Shown: positions 1 through 10,839 of the stretch, piece after piece
Numbering within the stretch: position 1 is the first letter of the stretch
How the letters are laid out: each line of letters opens with the position of its first letter
Assembly (NCBI GenBank): GCA_015832175.1
Contig: WJXW01000008.1
Span: forward strand, 1,612,001 to 1,676,000
Direction of reading: 5' to 3'
Source of the DNA: Paraphaeosphaeria minitans
Taxonomy: Eukaryota > Ascomycota > Dothideomycetes > Pleosporales > Didymosphaeriaceae
Length of the DNA stretch: 64,000 bases
The notes under the pieces: generated by a model
What the model was told of the DNA's origin: nothing
Seen by the model: the letters and a program-made list of their open reading frames with translations, nothing else
Database searches by the model: none
Translations under genes and position numbers: made by a program

Positions 1-2
1 AC

Positions 3-848
3 GATGTGGACGGAACGAATGAAGCAGCCCCAAGCAGCCGGCGCTCATCTACCGTTCGATCGACATCACCACCACTGAACATAGGCAGGAGGCCACCAAC
101 AAGAGATCTCTCGCAGTTGGCTACGCCGGATATTACATTCACCCCCGACGCGCTATCCCAGGGTCCCACAACGCCACCAGGCGTTCCATCACCCCTCATA
201 ACGAATCCGTGGGAACAAGATGCCACCCACCTATTCTCCTTACAACCTCGCCCTACAGAACTCAGCCGCAGCAGCACGCTCTCCACCCCAGTCCTCCCCG
301 CGCATACCTCAGACCTCCCACCAGCATCCACCTCCTCCCCCGAAATCACCGGCCCACCCCGCCCCGAAACACCCGTCCGCCAAATCTCCGACTCCGCCGC
401 CTTAGCGCACACGCCCCCCTCCACACTCGCCCAGCACCGCCTCCGCCGCACCGCCACCTCCGAGCGCGGCGGCAGCCGCAACTCGTTCTCCGGCCCGCTC
501 CTCGCTTCCCCGCTGTCCAACAGCCTCAGCGCCGTGGTCGCGGACCTCAAGCGTGGCGGGAATGTGCGCATGCCGCCGCTGCCCAGCAGAGATAGCGTTG
601 CCGATGCGGCAAGGCGACAGAGCGTGCTTGGCATCGGTGCCGACGAGGTCATGGATAGTCATGTGGGCGAGCCGCTGGACCGGCGGCGGACGGCGACGGA
701 AGAGGATACGGGGACGAGGGGTAGAGAGGAGCGGGAAGGTGGCAGGGGAAGGAGTCTGAGCGGGACCTTGAACGAGCTTTGGAGGGGGTGGAGGGGGGCT
801 GGTGACGGGGATGTTGAGACGGGGCCGCAGGGGTCTGAGCAGAGATGA
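3..848 (+). CDS. C-terminal part of a Ser/Pro-rich protein, cut by the left edge
   Basis: The frame is open to the left edge with no ATG in front, so this is the 3' end of a longer gene; it ends in TGA at 846-848. The about 280 visible residues are low complexity: many SS, SP, TPP and RRSST stretches, then a basic and acidic RE/GG-rich tail that ends shortly after a WRGW motif. No domain, membrane segment or signal was recognised. GC-rich, C-ending codons and an uninterrupted frame support real coding. Such disordered tails occur in fungal signalling, autophagy and trafficking proteins, but no function can be assigned from this part. Confidence 0.6.
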   Translation, partial: DVDGTNEAAPSSRRSSTVRSTSPPLNIGRRPPTRDLSQLATPDITFTPDALSQGPTTPPGVPSPLITNPWEQDATHLFSLQPRPTELSRSSTLSTPVLPAHTSDLPPASTSSPEITGPPRPETPVRQISDSAALAHTPPSTLAQHRLRRTATSERGGSRNSFSGPLLASPLSNSLSAVVADLKRGGNVRMPPLPSRDSVADAARRQSVLGIGADEVMDSHVGEPLDRRRTATEEDTGTRGREEREGGRGRSLSGTLNELWRGWRGAGDGDVETGPQGSEQR

Positions 849-1280
849 TGGTGATAGAGGGGGTGGGGTGGTGGTATATAGATGATTGACGGAGGGTGGG
901 AAGGGGGTTTCTGGGCTGACAGTACAGTGCAGTACCAATACTCCAGAACGCAGCGTCGTTGCTGCTTCTTTCCCCTCTCTCCCTGTCTTTCTGGGGGTGT
1001 GACTAGATCGTTCTTGCATGGTTTGGACAGCATTGCGCGGTGTTTATTGCGGTTTAATACTATTATTTTTCTACTTCTCCCCTGCTCGCTCCGCGCCCCT
1101 GCTTTCAGGAATCGTATGTGCGCTGTTGGCGGGGGGCCAGGGTAGAAGCGCAGCATCACAGCTGTTTCTTTTAAAGTCGACTGAACTTCTCATGTCAACG
1201 GACCTCGGGAGAAGTATTCTAATAGAAATGGGATATTGATATTTGAAAACTCCAAGATACAACTCAAATAATTCGCTAGC
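849..1280. other. Intergenic, convergent 3' flanks
   Basis: Lies between two convergent genes. Pyrimidine-rich stretches and short AT runs that could hold polyadenylation signals; no gene or repeat seen. Confidence 0.4.
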
Positions 1281-2159
1281 TCAAGCAGCCTGTGACACCC
1301 ACTTTCCTACCGTAAACTGGCTGTTGCACATATTGACCAACTCCCAGTCTTCAGCACCCAAGACAGCCCCGTCATCAGCGATGCCTTCGCTTGCATCTAT
1401 CACGCCAGCAACGAAGCAAGCAGCCATGAAGTGATCATCGGTCCCGTGAGCATCTCTGAACTGGGGATGCTTCATCAACCGCGTGACCCCGCTGGTCAAG
1501 GTACCCTTCCTCATGCCCGGTTTGCAGTTTCTCAGAAAGACATCCTCAAAACTCTGTCTGAACTCCATCATCGCTGCTTCCGGCGGCACCGGCATGGCGA
1601 AGTTGTCTGTGTGCCGCAGCATCTGCCACCAGTGGTTGCGGTACAGGTTGTGCACTGCGCCTCCCGTGCCGATGATGAGGTAGTTCTCCTCCCTCAGCTG
1701 CGCGACCACACTGCCCACACGCGCATGCAGGTGCGGATCGAACCGCGCGTTCATGCTGACAATCGTGGTCGGCGGGCATCGCCCGGGGAACATCCGGATG
1801 AGAATCAAGTACGTGTCGTGGATCCAGTCGAAAGTTTCGTTGGTACGGGCATTGAGACCCGCGGCGTTCAGCATGCCGACGATGCGGTTCCCGGTGCTGA
1901 CATCGGGCACCAGCTTGTAGTCGACGTATTTGGATGGATGGACGTAGGCGACGGGAGATTTTTGGGGGTCGGGGTTCGTCGCGACGTCGATGCGGTTGGT
2001 GCCGCGGGCGTCCCAGTGCGCGCCCATCATCACGACGCCTTTGATGTTGTGGGCGAGGGCTTCGTCGCCGCATTGCTTCCAGTAGGTTGCGGACTTGGAC
2101 TCCTCGCCCAGCATCATTGTGGAGCCATGGGAGAAGAAGTGGACGGGTGGGAGACCCAT
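1281..2159 (-). CDS. LigB/DODA-type extradiol ring-cleavage dioxygenase
   Basis: Intronless, 292 aa from the ATG at 2159; an in-frame upstream extension exists, but the family starts at this Met. It resembles fungal and plant 4,5-DOPA dioxygenase-like proteins of the class III extradiol (LigB) superfamily, non-haem Fe(II) enzymes that cleave catechols next to the hydroxyls. Visible family marks are the N-terminal HFFSHGST (H7, H11), GAHWDA (H48, D50), GTGGAVHNL (H170) and a C-terminal DDHF (H243). H11, H48 and H243 fit the metal-ligand positions. Length is normal for the family. It is convergent with the gene on its left and divergent from the regulator at 2540, with about 380 bp between them, so it may share control with the aromatic cluster. 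The substrate is unknown. Confidence 0.85.
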   Translation of the reverse strand: MGLPPVHFFSHGSTMMLGEESKSATYWKQCGDEALAHNIKGVVMMGAHWDARGTNRIDVATNPDPQKSPVAYVHPSKYVDYKLVPDVSTGNRIVGMLNAAGLNARTNETFDWIHDTYLILIRMFPGRCPPTTIVSMNARFDPHLHARVGSVVAQLREENYLIIGTGGAVHNLYRNHWWQMLRHTDNFAMPVPPEAAMMEFRQSFEDVFLRNCKPGMRKGTLTSGVTRLMKHPQFRDAHGTDDHFMAACFVAGVIDASEGIADDGAVLGAEDWELVNMCNSQFTVGKWVSQAA

Positions 2160-2539
2160 TGTGCTGCAAATTCGGTGGGTAGGAAGATTCGTCACGTAGC
2201 TCCGATGGGTGAACAGGTTTGTCACGTGTTCGAGACCAGGCTTCAAGAATAGATTTCCTTCTCTCAAAAGGGTTCAATTGTGGATAGATTCTGCGCTTCG
2301 AAGATGCAATACTAAGCTCATGTTGAGTGTCGGGTGTTGCTCGGTGGCGACGCAATCCTCTCGGGATGTGGGGGAAGTTTGGACGGAGCTTGAGGAAGAT
2401 CCCGAGTCGAGGGCTAGGTAGCCGAAGGTCACGGGCCTCTCCACATCACCCCATATTTGTTCTTCCCCAGATTCTCCTCCACATCCTGCCCCGACATCTC
2501 AACCAACCCGAGCCGGAAAGTTTGCAAGCAACAAAGAAG

Positions 2540-5299
2540 ATGGAGGCAGCCTCAAACTTTCCGGCCATACCCGATACGGAAGCGAAGGAGCGCTTGTTCC
2601 AGTGCAGCACGTGCAAGCGCTCATTCATACGCGTCGACCATTTGATGCGACATGTCCGGTCTCGTAAGCATCAAGTCAGCATTGAGATACCCCTGGAAGC
2701 TCACAAGTGCAGATACTAAGCAAAGACCTTACGTGTGCCCCACTTGTTCAAAATGCTTTGCGAGGGTCGATCTACTCAAAAGACATGTAGCCAATCATGC
2801 TTCGGATACCGGGAAGAAGCGCTCGCGGAGGGACATCTCTCGCATGAGCCGTGTAGGTCAAGCTTGCGAGGAATGCTCCAAAAGCCACCTCAAGTGCGAA
2901 GACGAGAAGCCTTGCCGTAGATGTCGACAGAAGAACCTCACATGCTGCCTGTCAACGGCGGCACAGGAAGAGCTCGATGCTGCACAGGAACTCGGCGCCG
3001 CGCAAGACTTGTTGGATCTTTCCAATGACCTCGAATCACGCTCACCCCATCCTCATGCCACACAACAAACTCCATCGCAACATCACTCCGAGTCGACAGT
3101 GGATGAGGCGATTATGGTTGCACAACAAAAAGTTCCACAGGCCTGGGATAACATGCAGGGTATGGAACCGAATTTTACGGACGTGGTGCTGGGCGCATCC
3201 CAAGAACCAGAATCACTCCCTATGTTCATGCAAAATCCTGCCATGTCGTACAGTGAGGGATCTCCCGGTGATGCCTTCATCCCAGACTTTCTTCGCTATA
3301 TGCCACCTGTGGAAACCTCCCTATCAGGTTACGCCACACCGCGAGGGCTTGCGGAGCATAACTTCAATTGGGATATAGATTTCAGTGGTATTGATCTTGC
3401 CCTTTTCGATCAAAGTCTCATGCATGAAAGCGTGCAACACGACTCCTTTCGCCACGACGGTCCCCCTGTTGCACCTGCAGCAGCAGCAACAACTTCTGAT
3501 CAGCATCTCCAGAACGGAACAGCGGATTCCGCAGCCGCAGATAGGGCGAAAGCATTTGATCGAAGCTTATGGCGATATATGCCGAGGAGCAAGACTAACC
3601 CGGTGACTGCCGGAGAATCGAATCTAGCCTTTGCTGGCGGAGAAAGTGAAGGCCAATCGCCAGCACTCATTCCTCCTCGAAATATCACAAGCGAGCGACT
3701 ATCCTATACTACCCGGGATAGGTTTCTAGCCCTGGTTATTGAGGGCTCCAGCAAAGAAAACTCTAAACGCATCGCCTCTGGGTTCCCGTCGCTTGGCTTA
3801 CTTGACGGCATGATTCAGATATTCTTCACTTCGCCCTCGGTCAACGCCGGGTCTTGCTTCCATCTTCCAACATTCTCATCCGCCAAGATAAAGCCATTGC
3901 TGCTCGTATGTGTTGTTGCTGCGGGCGCATTCTCAGCCCCGGATGAACTATTGCGGAAATTAGGCCAGGCTTTACATGAAGTAGCACGTGTCTCCATGGC
4001 CAAATCCATCGATGAAGATAACAGCAACATCCGTGACATTCAATACTTGCAGGTACGATCACATGACTGCTACACTTGGAGACGCGAGACTAATATATAT
4101 ATACACCGTTTCAGATGCAGCTACTGCTATGTGAAATAGGCATGTGGAGCGGAGTCAGTCGCAAAATGGAAATCTCGGAAAGCTTCTTGCAGCCCCCGGT
4201 CACGATGCTTCGCCGCGGAGGCTGGTTCAGCCGTTCTGTATGGAAGAAAATCTACCCGACCCCCGATGACGAAGGCCCGGTGTTACAGAAGAAGTGGAAG
4301 GAGTGGGTCCTCCAGGAATCTTGGCTCCGACTTGTATACAGATATTTCGAGTTTGATCGACAGTCTTCGATGGCCCTTCTCAAACCACCGCTGATATCAT
4401 ACGCCGAGATGAATCTGCCTTTGCCTCACTCGGATGCATTGTGGCAAGCACCATCCGCTCCGGCGTGGAAAACTACTTATTTGACTACTTTGGGGACAAC
4501 AGCAAGGAGACCAACCCTATTCGATTGTTTGGAGGATCTCGAATATCTTAACTTGTTTCCCACAGCCAGTTCGGCCCATTTATACATGATATGGGGCATG
4601 ATCTGGGAGTATAGACAGCTCTGCTCTTTAGGGTCTAAGAAGCGGATCACGAACGACTTGCTTCTCAACTCACGCCAGGCAGAGCTCACGAAGATGTGCG
4701 AGGAATTCCGTCTCAATCACGTCTCCGGCTCCATCCAAGAGCTTCTCATAGTAGAAACCATGCTCATGCATCTAAATGCACCTGTAGAAGAGGTACAGAC
4801 ATTTGCTGGCATTGCGGGCCTAGACGAAGCGCGGCATGCGTATACTTCAATCCGCAACTGGACTTCGACTGAATCAGCAAGGCAGGCCGTTTGGCACGCA
4901 TCGCAGGTTGTCAAAATCTCCGAGACAGCATCCCAAGGAGTATTGCAAAACTTCTACGCCATGGCAGTGTACCATGCTGCACTTGTGCTTTGGGCCTATG
5001 GCTTGCTCAAGCGCACAGCCGACGACGCGAACAACGAGCCCAACCGGGAGCCACCGGTTTTCATCCTCGGCACCACCGAAGAAAGAGATGTCAAGAATTT
5101 TGTCAAGTTCAATCGGGGAGAGCCTGCTATCCGAGACGACAGCACACAGACAGTCGCACACCTTCACAATGCTGCCCAAGTTCTCGGTACCGTGTCACAA
5201 ATACTGCTGCGCAATCATGGATCTGTGAGAGGGTCTTGCCCGCCACTTGTGGAAGGGCTGGTGCAGTTGATGGAAGTTCTTCGTTCTGCGTCGAAGTGA
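2540..5299 (+). CDS. C2H2 + Zn2Cys6 transcription factor with fungal-specific regulatory domain
   Basis: Three exons: 2540-2663, 2713-4052, 4115-5299 (882 aa). Removing intron 1 (GTAAGC...GCAG) rebuilds the inter-finger linker, which supports the join. Two C2H2 fingers lie at about residues 22-42 (C22, C25, H38, H42) and 50-70 (C50, C53, H66, H70). They are followed by a Zn2Cys6 cluster at 93-119 with spacing CX2CX6CX5CX2CX6C. The rest is a low-complexity linker and a long alpha-helical region of the fungal_trans type. Proteins with this double DNA-binding architecture are nuclear regulators in filamentous fungi and often sit beside catabolic or secondary-metabolite genes. Its place between the dioxygenase and the monooxygenase suggests it controls the 1.3-17.3 kb cluster. 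Targets are inference. Confidence 0.9.
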
Positions 5300-5813
5300 C
5301 CTTTTAGAAAAGAATTTACTTCTTGATATTATACAAGTTCACATTGCACTGTTCCCTGCGACGAGGACTCCAGCTAGACTGTCTCGAATTGCGCCTTGTC
5401 AAATTGCATCTTGCCCATGAGCAGGCACTCCGATGTACGTGCTCGTTTCGGTCGACCAAAACCCAGTTGCTCAGTGAGTTGTTGTCAACTAATGTGCATG
5501 ATTTGGAGTATAAGATGTGACCAATCGGTTGGCCTGTCACCTAACGACATTACGGCATCCGTGCATTTTAGCCCGGGACCATTTGGTTAACCCGGAATGT
5601 GGAGATCATTGCCGGCCACACGGCGACGAACTACTGATTGCCTAGGCTGCCGCGGCTGTACGAACACAGACAACTCCGCTAACTTTGGGGAATTTCTGTC
5701 TTGCAATACTGCATCCAGATATATCCCTCAGTTGCTAGGTCGTCGCCGTGGCCATTGGATACTAGGACTATTTCACCTCCGCCCTAGGCATAACGAGTTC
5801 CACGATAGACGCT
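5300..5813. promoter_or_regulatory. Intergenic region upstream of the monooxygenase fusion
   Basis: About 510 bp between tandem genes; presumed terminator of the regulator and promoter of the monooxygenase. Several short open frames here lack coding character. Confidence 0.35.
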
Positions 5814-8043
5814 ATGGCTTCTATCACTGATGGCACTGGCCATGCAAGCGAAGCAGCGCAACTGCTCAACGTTTTGGTTGTTGGAGCGGGGATTGGAGGA
5901 TTGAGCGCAGCAATCTTCCTCAGACAACAGGGCCATCATGTCACTCTCCTGGAACAATCAAGATTCGCCAACGAGCTAGGAGCCGCCGTACACATGGCTC
6001 CAAACGCAACTGGACTGCTTTTGAGAATGGGCATCAATCTCGAAGCTCTGGGCGCTGTTCCTTGCAGGATTCTTTCGCAGTCTCTGCCGAACGGGAAACA
6101 GTTGTTCGAAGCTCCGCTGTGGAGGTCGGCGGGTAGATGGCAGCATCAATGGATGTTGGCGCATCGAGTGGATCTACACAAGGAGTTGAAGAAAGTAGCA
6201 ATCGCCGAAGATGGACCTGGAAAGCCTGCTATTCTTCGAACCTCCAGTCGAGTGGCCAGTGTCGGCACGGACGGCAGCGTCACTCTGGAATCTGGAGAGC
6301 AGTTGAAAGCCGATCTGGTCATCGGTGCTGACGGCGTACACTCCAAAGCTCGTTATGCGTTACCAGGCTCACAGGGTTTCAAGCCGGCTGGAGATGGAAA
6401 GAGCGCGTTCCGATTCACAATGCCTCGCTCGCGCGCACTCGAAGACCCGCTCACGAAGCCGCTTGCTGAGAAGGAAGGACATCTGAATATGTATATGGGA
6501 AAAGATCGACGTGTTGTCATTTACCCGACACGACACCACGAGCTTTTGAACTTTGTCTGCATACATCCGACATCTGAGTCCGAGCAGAAGGACGAGAAAG
6601 CAGACGGGTGGCAGACCGATGCAAACCTGCAGAAGATGTTGGATGTGTACAAGGGCTGGGATCCGGCTGTCTTGAAGCTTCTGAGTATGGCTGATGAGGA
6701 TACGTTGAAGGTGTGGGAACTACTCGACATGGGCCAGTTACCGACCTGGACGGAAGGACAGCTTGCACTCATTGGAGACGCTGCACATCCCTTCACACCC
6801 CGTAAGAATCTTTATGCTCTTGTTCAAGATGCGATGCTGATCATCTTTAGACCAAGGCCAAGGTGCAGCACAGGCCATCGAGGACGCCGCCTCCTTAGCA
6901 TGTGTCCTTCCCCTGGGCGTGCCACTCGCTGAGATTCCAGAAAGGCTCAAGCTCTACGAAAAGTGCCGCGTGAAGCGCGCCACCAACATCCAGGAGTACT
7001 CTCGTCAATCGGGTGCAGATCTAGGCTCTGGGCCCCCCCTTGACCCGGGCCGCTTCACAGATGAGAACTTTGGCCACGACGAGTGGCATTACACGAGCCA
7101 GAAACTGCGTGAGTGGGAATGGAGCCGTAGGCCCACCGCATTCCGAAGAATGCCTACGGTATTTGGTCCCTTCCCCGGCCCACGACAGGATCATCTCGGC
7201 AACAGCAGAGACTGGACCTTGTCGACTTTCACCACCGCTAGCGTCAAGTTCAAGACTTCGCGGACGCTGTTGGAGAACCTGCTCCCTTCTCAGGTTCAGT
7301 TCGCCTCGCCCAATTCAAACTGCTTCGCCACGTTCTCCTTGTCCACTCTAGGTAACCTCGAGTGGCTGGGTGGCAACGGCTACAACCATTTCGGTCTATA
7401 CATCCACGGCGTAGAATACACCAAAGAGAATGGCGACAAAGTGGTAGGAACCTACCTTCCGGTGCTGTTCGAGAATCTTGCAGATCCCATCATCAGCGGA
7501 CGGGAAGAGCTCGGCATGCCGAAAGTGTTCGCCTCGCTCGACGTTGCCCGAGAAGAAAGCGCGTTTAGGCTGGAAGCTGGATGGATGGGTAATGCTTTCT
7601 TGGACCTATATATTACCGGTCTTAGTGAGAGACCAGAATCAAATGGAGTGCAGGCTTCTGGTGCCCCGGGTGGTGGCCCTCCGGGCGCTGGTCCTCCTCC
7701 CGCACATGGCCCTCCACCGCCGCCGAAGGAAGAGGGTCTCTTCTTCCACAAATTCATTCCCACGACCGCGTCCGAGGGCAGCAAGGAGAGAGGGCGGGCC
7801 GATGTTGATTACGTGGGGTTCCTTCCTAATGATGAGGAAGCGAAGGCACCCCGGCAGGTTCAGAGTACACTTGTCGCAGATAAAGCGGTGATCAGGTTCG
7901 ACTCGTTGGACTGGAAGAGACTACCGACTCTGCATCATATTGTTGATAGGTTGGCGGAGATACCCATCTATGAGGTTGTGGAGGCCAAGGTCGTCGAGGG
8001 TCTGCGTGGTAGCGACGTCAAAGGTGCAAGGAGGCTTGTCTAA
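5814..8043 (+). CDS. FAD-dependent aromatic monooxygenase fused to an acetoacetate-decarboxylase-like domain
   Basis: Two exons, 5814-6801 and 6851-8043 (726 aa). The join restores the classic group A flavoprotein stretch GDAAHPF...GQG..AIEDA at about 321-343. Residues about 18-400 form a salicylate-hydroxylase-like NAD(P)H/FAD monooxygenase: dinucleotide motif VVGAGIGG near residue 22, GADGVHS near 172, GD box at 321. From about residue 430 the protein continues into an acetoacetate decarboxylase (ADC) superfamily domain. Its motif GREELGMPK has K554 at the Schiff-base lysine position; the second Lys that follows it in bacterial ADC is Val here. A Pro/Gly-rich insert lies inside the ADC half (nt 7660-7730). 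One polypeptide thus joins ring hydroxylation with a beta-keto-acid-type fold. The substrate is unknown; placement with fumarylacetoacetase, cupin and transporter suggests aromatic catabolism. Confidence 0.88.
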
Positions 8044-8284
8044 GAGGTGTGGTCTATCCTGGAAGTCTTTCCATAGAGCTTCATGTGTATGTAGTTGATA
8101 CGCTGAAATGGCATAAGAGACTATGTCTTATCTGAAATGCCAAACTGACATCGTCGTTTCAAATGTACATGAATTATCGAGATACTGAAATCACTACACA
8201 AAAAAGCAGCCTACTGCAGTGCAGATGTTCAAGCGCTATAGTTTCCCTTAGACGCTTGCTTCCGAAAGATATCGTACATGTCCA

Positions 8285-8707
8285 TCACCACTCTCCCCCT
8301 ACGTTATACCCAACGTTCCAGAACCGTCCGAATGTATTCCGCCATAATTTACTCGCTGTCTGACTACCTATCAGCTCCGTCTGGATTCTCTTGCACTCGT
8401 ATCCACTTACCGACTCGAGGAACACGCCAGAGAACATGACTGTTACAAAAGCTCTCTCAATGGCATTCTGAAACACCCTTCTTTGCGTTTGATCCAACTC
8501 AGTGTTTATGGGTCGGTACGGCGGCACGCGTCGTTCATTTGTCGGCCAGCTTTCCGGATTGCTATGAGACGCTGACGAGTTCGGTGAAGGGTGTGAATTC
8601 AGCGTAGTATCGAGGGGGTCAGTCGCAGGGGTGTGATGGAGGTCGTAGTCTGCGAGGACAGCGCGAAGGCTGTGCGTCTGCGCGTTGGCGGTCGTTGTTA
8701 CGGACAT
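8285..8707 (-). CDS. Small hypothetical protein (140 aa)
   Basis: Single open frame from ATG at 8707 to TGA at 8285. The N-terminal half is Ser/Pro/Thr/His rich; the C-terminal half (from about residue 70) is more ordered, with one possible hydrophobic helix. No family recognised. It lies between the monooxygenase fusion and the ALDH-like gene, antisense to both, with no overlap. It could be a chance frame or one exon of a larger gene; the codon pattern is only moderately convincing. Confidence 0.35.
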   Translation of the reverse strand: MSVTTTANAQTHSLRAVLADYDLHHTPATDPLDTTLNSHPSPNSSASHSNPESWPTNERRVPPYRPINTELDQTQRRVFQNAIERAFVTVMFSGVFLESVSGYECKRIQTELIGSQTASKLWRNTFGRFWNVGYNVGGEW

Positions 8708-9050
8708 GGTGTACGAGGGCTTGTACAGACGATTTGAGCCGGTTACAGTACGATTTTGACGTGCGGCCTACGCGTATACTGCGAAGCTGTGAGATGCATT
8801 GAATTCCTTCGGTACTTCGGCAGGTCTAGACTCCGCGGCGTTGCGGGGTCCCGCGTCGTCGCGTGAGTAGGGGGGGTTTCGGGATGTGGAGAACCTCCGC
8901 TCTCGTCCGCACCACATTGCCGAGGCGAGGCGCGGTGCGCGCAATGGGTATGGATGGACAGGTCAATGCAGGTCTAGTAGCGATAGTCTCTCTGATTGAA
9001 GGAGGAGATTCCACAACGGTTTGGATCTTGATGCACTCTTTCTAGGCGCA
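8708..9050. promoter_or_regulatory. Short divergent intergenic region
   Basis: About 340 bp upstream of the ALDH-like gene and of the small antisense frame; no motif recognised. An in-frame TTG-led extension of the ALDH-like gene enters this region but no ATG lies in it. Confidence 0.3.
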
Positions 9051-10557
9051 ATGGCAGCTACCACTCTTGCAAATCTCAACGCGACTGCCCTTACCGGGCG
9101 CAGTTGCAACCCGTTTTTTCGTCGCGAACAACTCAAATCCTTACACGACACGTTGCGCGGAGAGATAAATGCTGTTCGAGATGCTCTTCGACAAGATCAG
9201 CATGTTACGGATGCTGAGGCCACTATCGAAATCGCCACTACGCTGAGACATTTGAAAACGCATTATGCCGAGATCGACCAGAAAGCAGAGCTCGAGAGAG
9301 AAAACAGGCCCACGAAAGCAAAAGATGCGGCAGACAGAACAGAACCTTGGGGAGTGGTGTATATTGAGCCAAATTTGGAGCATACCCCATTCTTCAGCGT
9401 GATCGAGCCGCTGGGCGCTGCAATTGCAGCAGGCAGCTGCATTGTATTGAAGGTAATGCATGGAGCAACATATATTAATAAAAGAGCTGACAAAAGCATA
9501 GCTAGAGAACACCCCTCGAGCTTTGCCCTCGCTGCTACGATCTCTGCTTCCTAAAGCACTACAACCGGACACCTTCCAGATAGTCTCCACATTGCCACAA
9601 GAGGGGGCACAATCGAAGTTCTTGTCGGTCCTGCAAGAAACACGCACTGAGCAACCGAACTACACACGACTCGTCTCTTCATCGGGCAGAATTTTAGCCG
9701 TTGTCGATCGAACGGCAGACCTCTCTTCAGCGGCAGAGGCTTTGGTAACTGCACGCTTCAGCTTCGGCGGAACTTCACCTTACGCCCCCGATCTCGTCTT
9801 CGTCAACGAGTTCGTGAAGCGGGACTTCGTAGAGAAAGTGCTGAAATATGGGATCCAATACCTCGCAGCGACCTCTTCGAACGGCGCGCCGAATGGGACT
9901 TTGCAATCTAAGCAACGGAACGCCAGCGATGCCTTGGCAACACTCTCAGAGGGCAAGCACTGGCAGACAAATATCATAACGCAAGGATCTACAGGTGCCA
10001 TCGTCGAGCTTACAAGCAAGAGCACCACACACGTCCCCCTTCCATCCAGGTCCAACGCACCCGTACTTGCGATATCAGCGGTCTCCTCGCTAGACCACGC
10101 CATCGATATCATCAACAACGATTCAGACGATCGACTGAGCGCTGCGTACCACTTTGCTGCCCCCGCGCATGCAAAGTATCTCTCGCAGTTCATCCGCTCT
10201 GAAGTCACTTTCGTAAATCACATTCCCATCTCACTCCTCTTGGGACCCGGTGCCCCGCTTTTCCACGAGTTCGACGTGGACAACCGGTACAGGAAAGAGC
10301 AGTTTCTGAGACCATCACCTGTACTGGTGAGACCTGCGAATAAGACTATCGGTACTGGCAAGGATGCGGCGAAGCTGTTAGATGATGCCGCTAAGGAGAT
10401 CAAGGAGCCGAAGCGCGCCGAGTCGATAGCGATTGGTTTCTTTGAACAGGGTATTCTGATCGGATTAGGTGTGTACGGTGTGCCATTACTGACTTGTTTG
10501 GGTGCTTCGTTGTTCTTTGGTGTTAGGGCTGGGTTGAGGAAGTTTGCGGTGATATAA
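9051..10557 (+). CDS. Aldehyde-dehydrogenase-like membrane protein lacking the catalytic cysteine
   Basis: Two exons, 9051-9452 and 9502-10557 (485 aa); the intron is GTAATG...GCATAG. The start is the ATG at 9051. Overall this is an ALDH superfamily fold: an early coiled N-terminus with EPWGVVYIEP and FSVIEPLGAAIAAGSCIVLK (NAD-binding half), then the catalytic half. Where active ALDHs read GQ.C.AP, this protein has FGGTSPYAPD, so no Cys is present at the nucleophile position. The N-terminal WN.P motif is also not canonical. A hydrophobic C-terminal segment (about 450-480) ending in basic residues looks like a tail anchor. It resembles the divergent fungal ALDH-like group sometimes compared with yeast Msc7. 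It may be a pseudoenzyme or scaffold at a membrane; an active role is unlikely by the classic mechanism. Confidence 0.75.
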
Positions 10558-10839
10558 CTGCGCAAGTGTTAGACTATGTACATGAATTTGCGATAGGATC
10601 TAGCGAAAAGACATTCTCCTGAGATTGACACTTTACTCGGAAAATGGCAAATGCAATGTAGCACGTGAGCTAGACACATCCCCACACAAGATTACTGCCA
10701 AACATAGATACTAGCAGAGCCTTGGTACTTAGTACGGAGTCCAAGGATCACTGGTTAACCGCCTGCAAGTACGTAGGACAAACCAAATATTGAGTCTGAA
10801 GAACATATTTCGAATTTAATCGAGCGCCAAAGCAAGCCT

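Noticed and set aside
402..1159. Minus-strand frames of 166-205 codons opposite the first gene
   Set aside because: Low-complexity shadows of the Ser/Pro-rich plus-strand gene, without any domain.
1431..2252. 273-codon plus-strand frame over the LigB-type dioxygenase gene
   Set aside because: Mirror image of a gene with clear family motifs on the minus strand; GC-rich third positions leave the antisense frame open.
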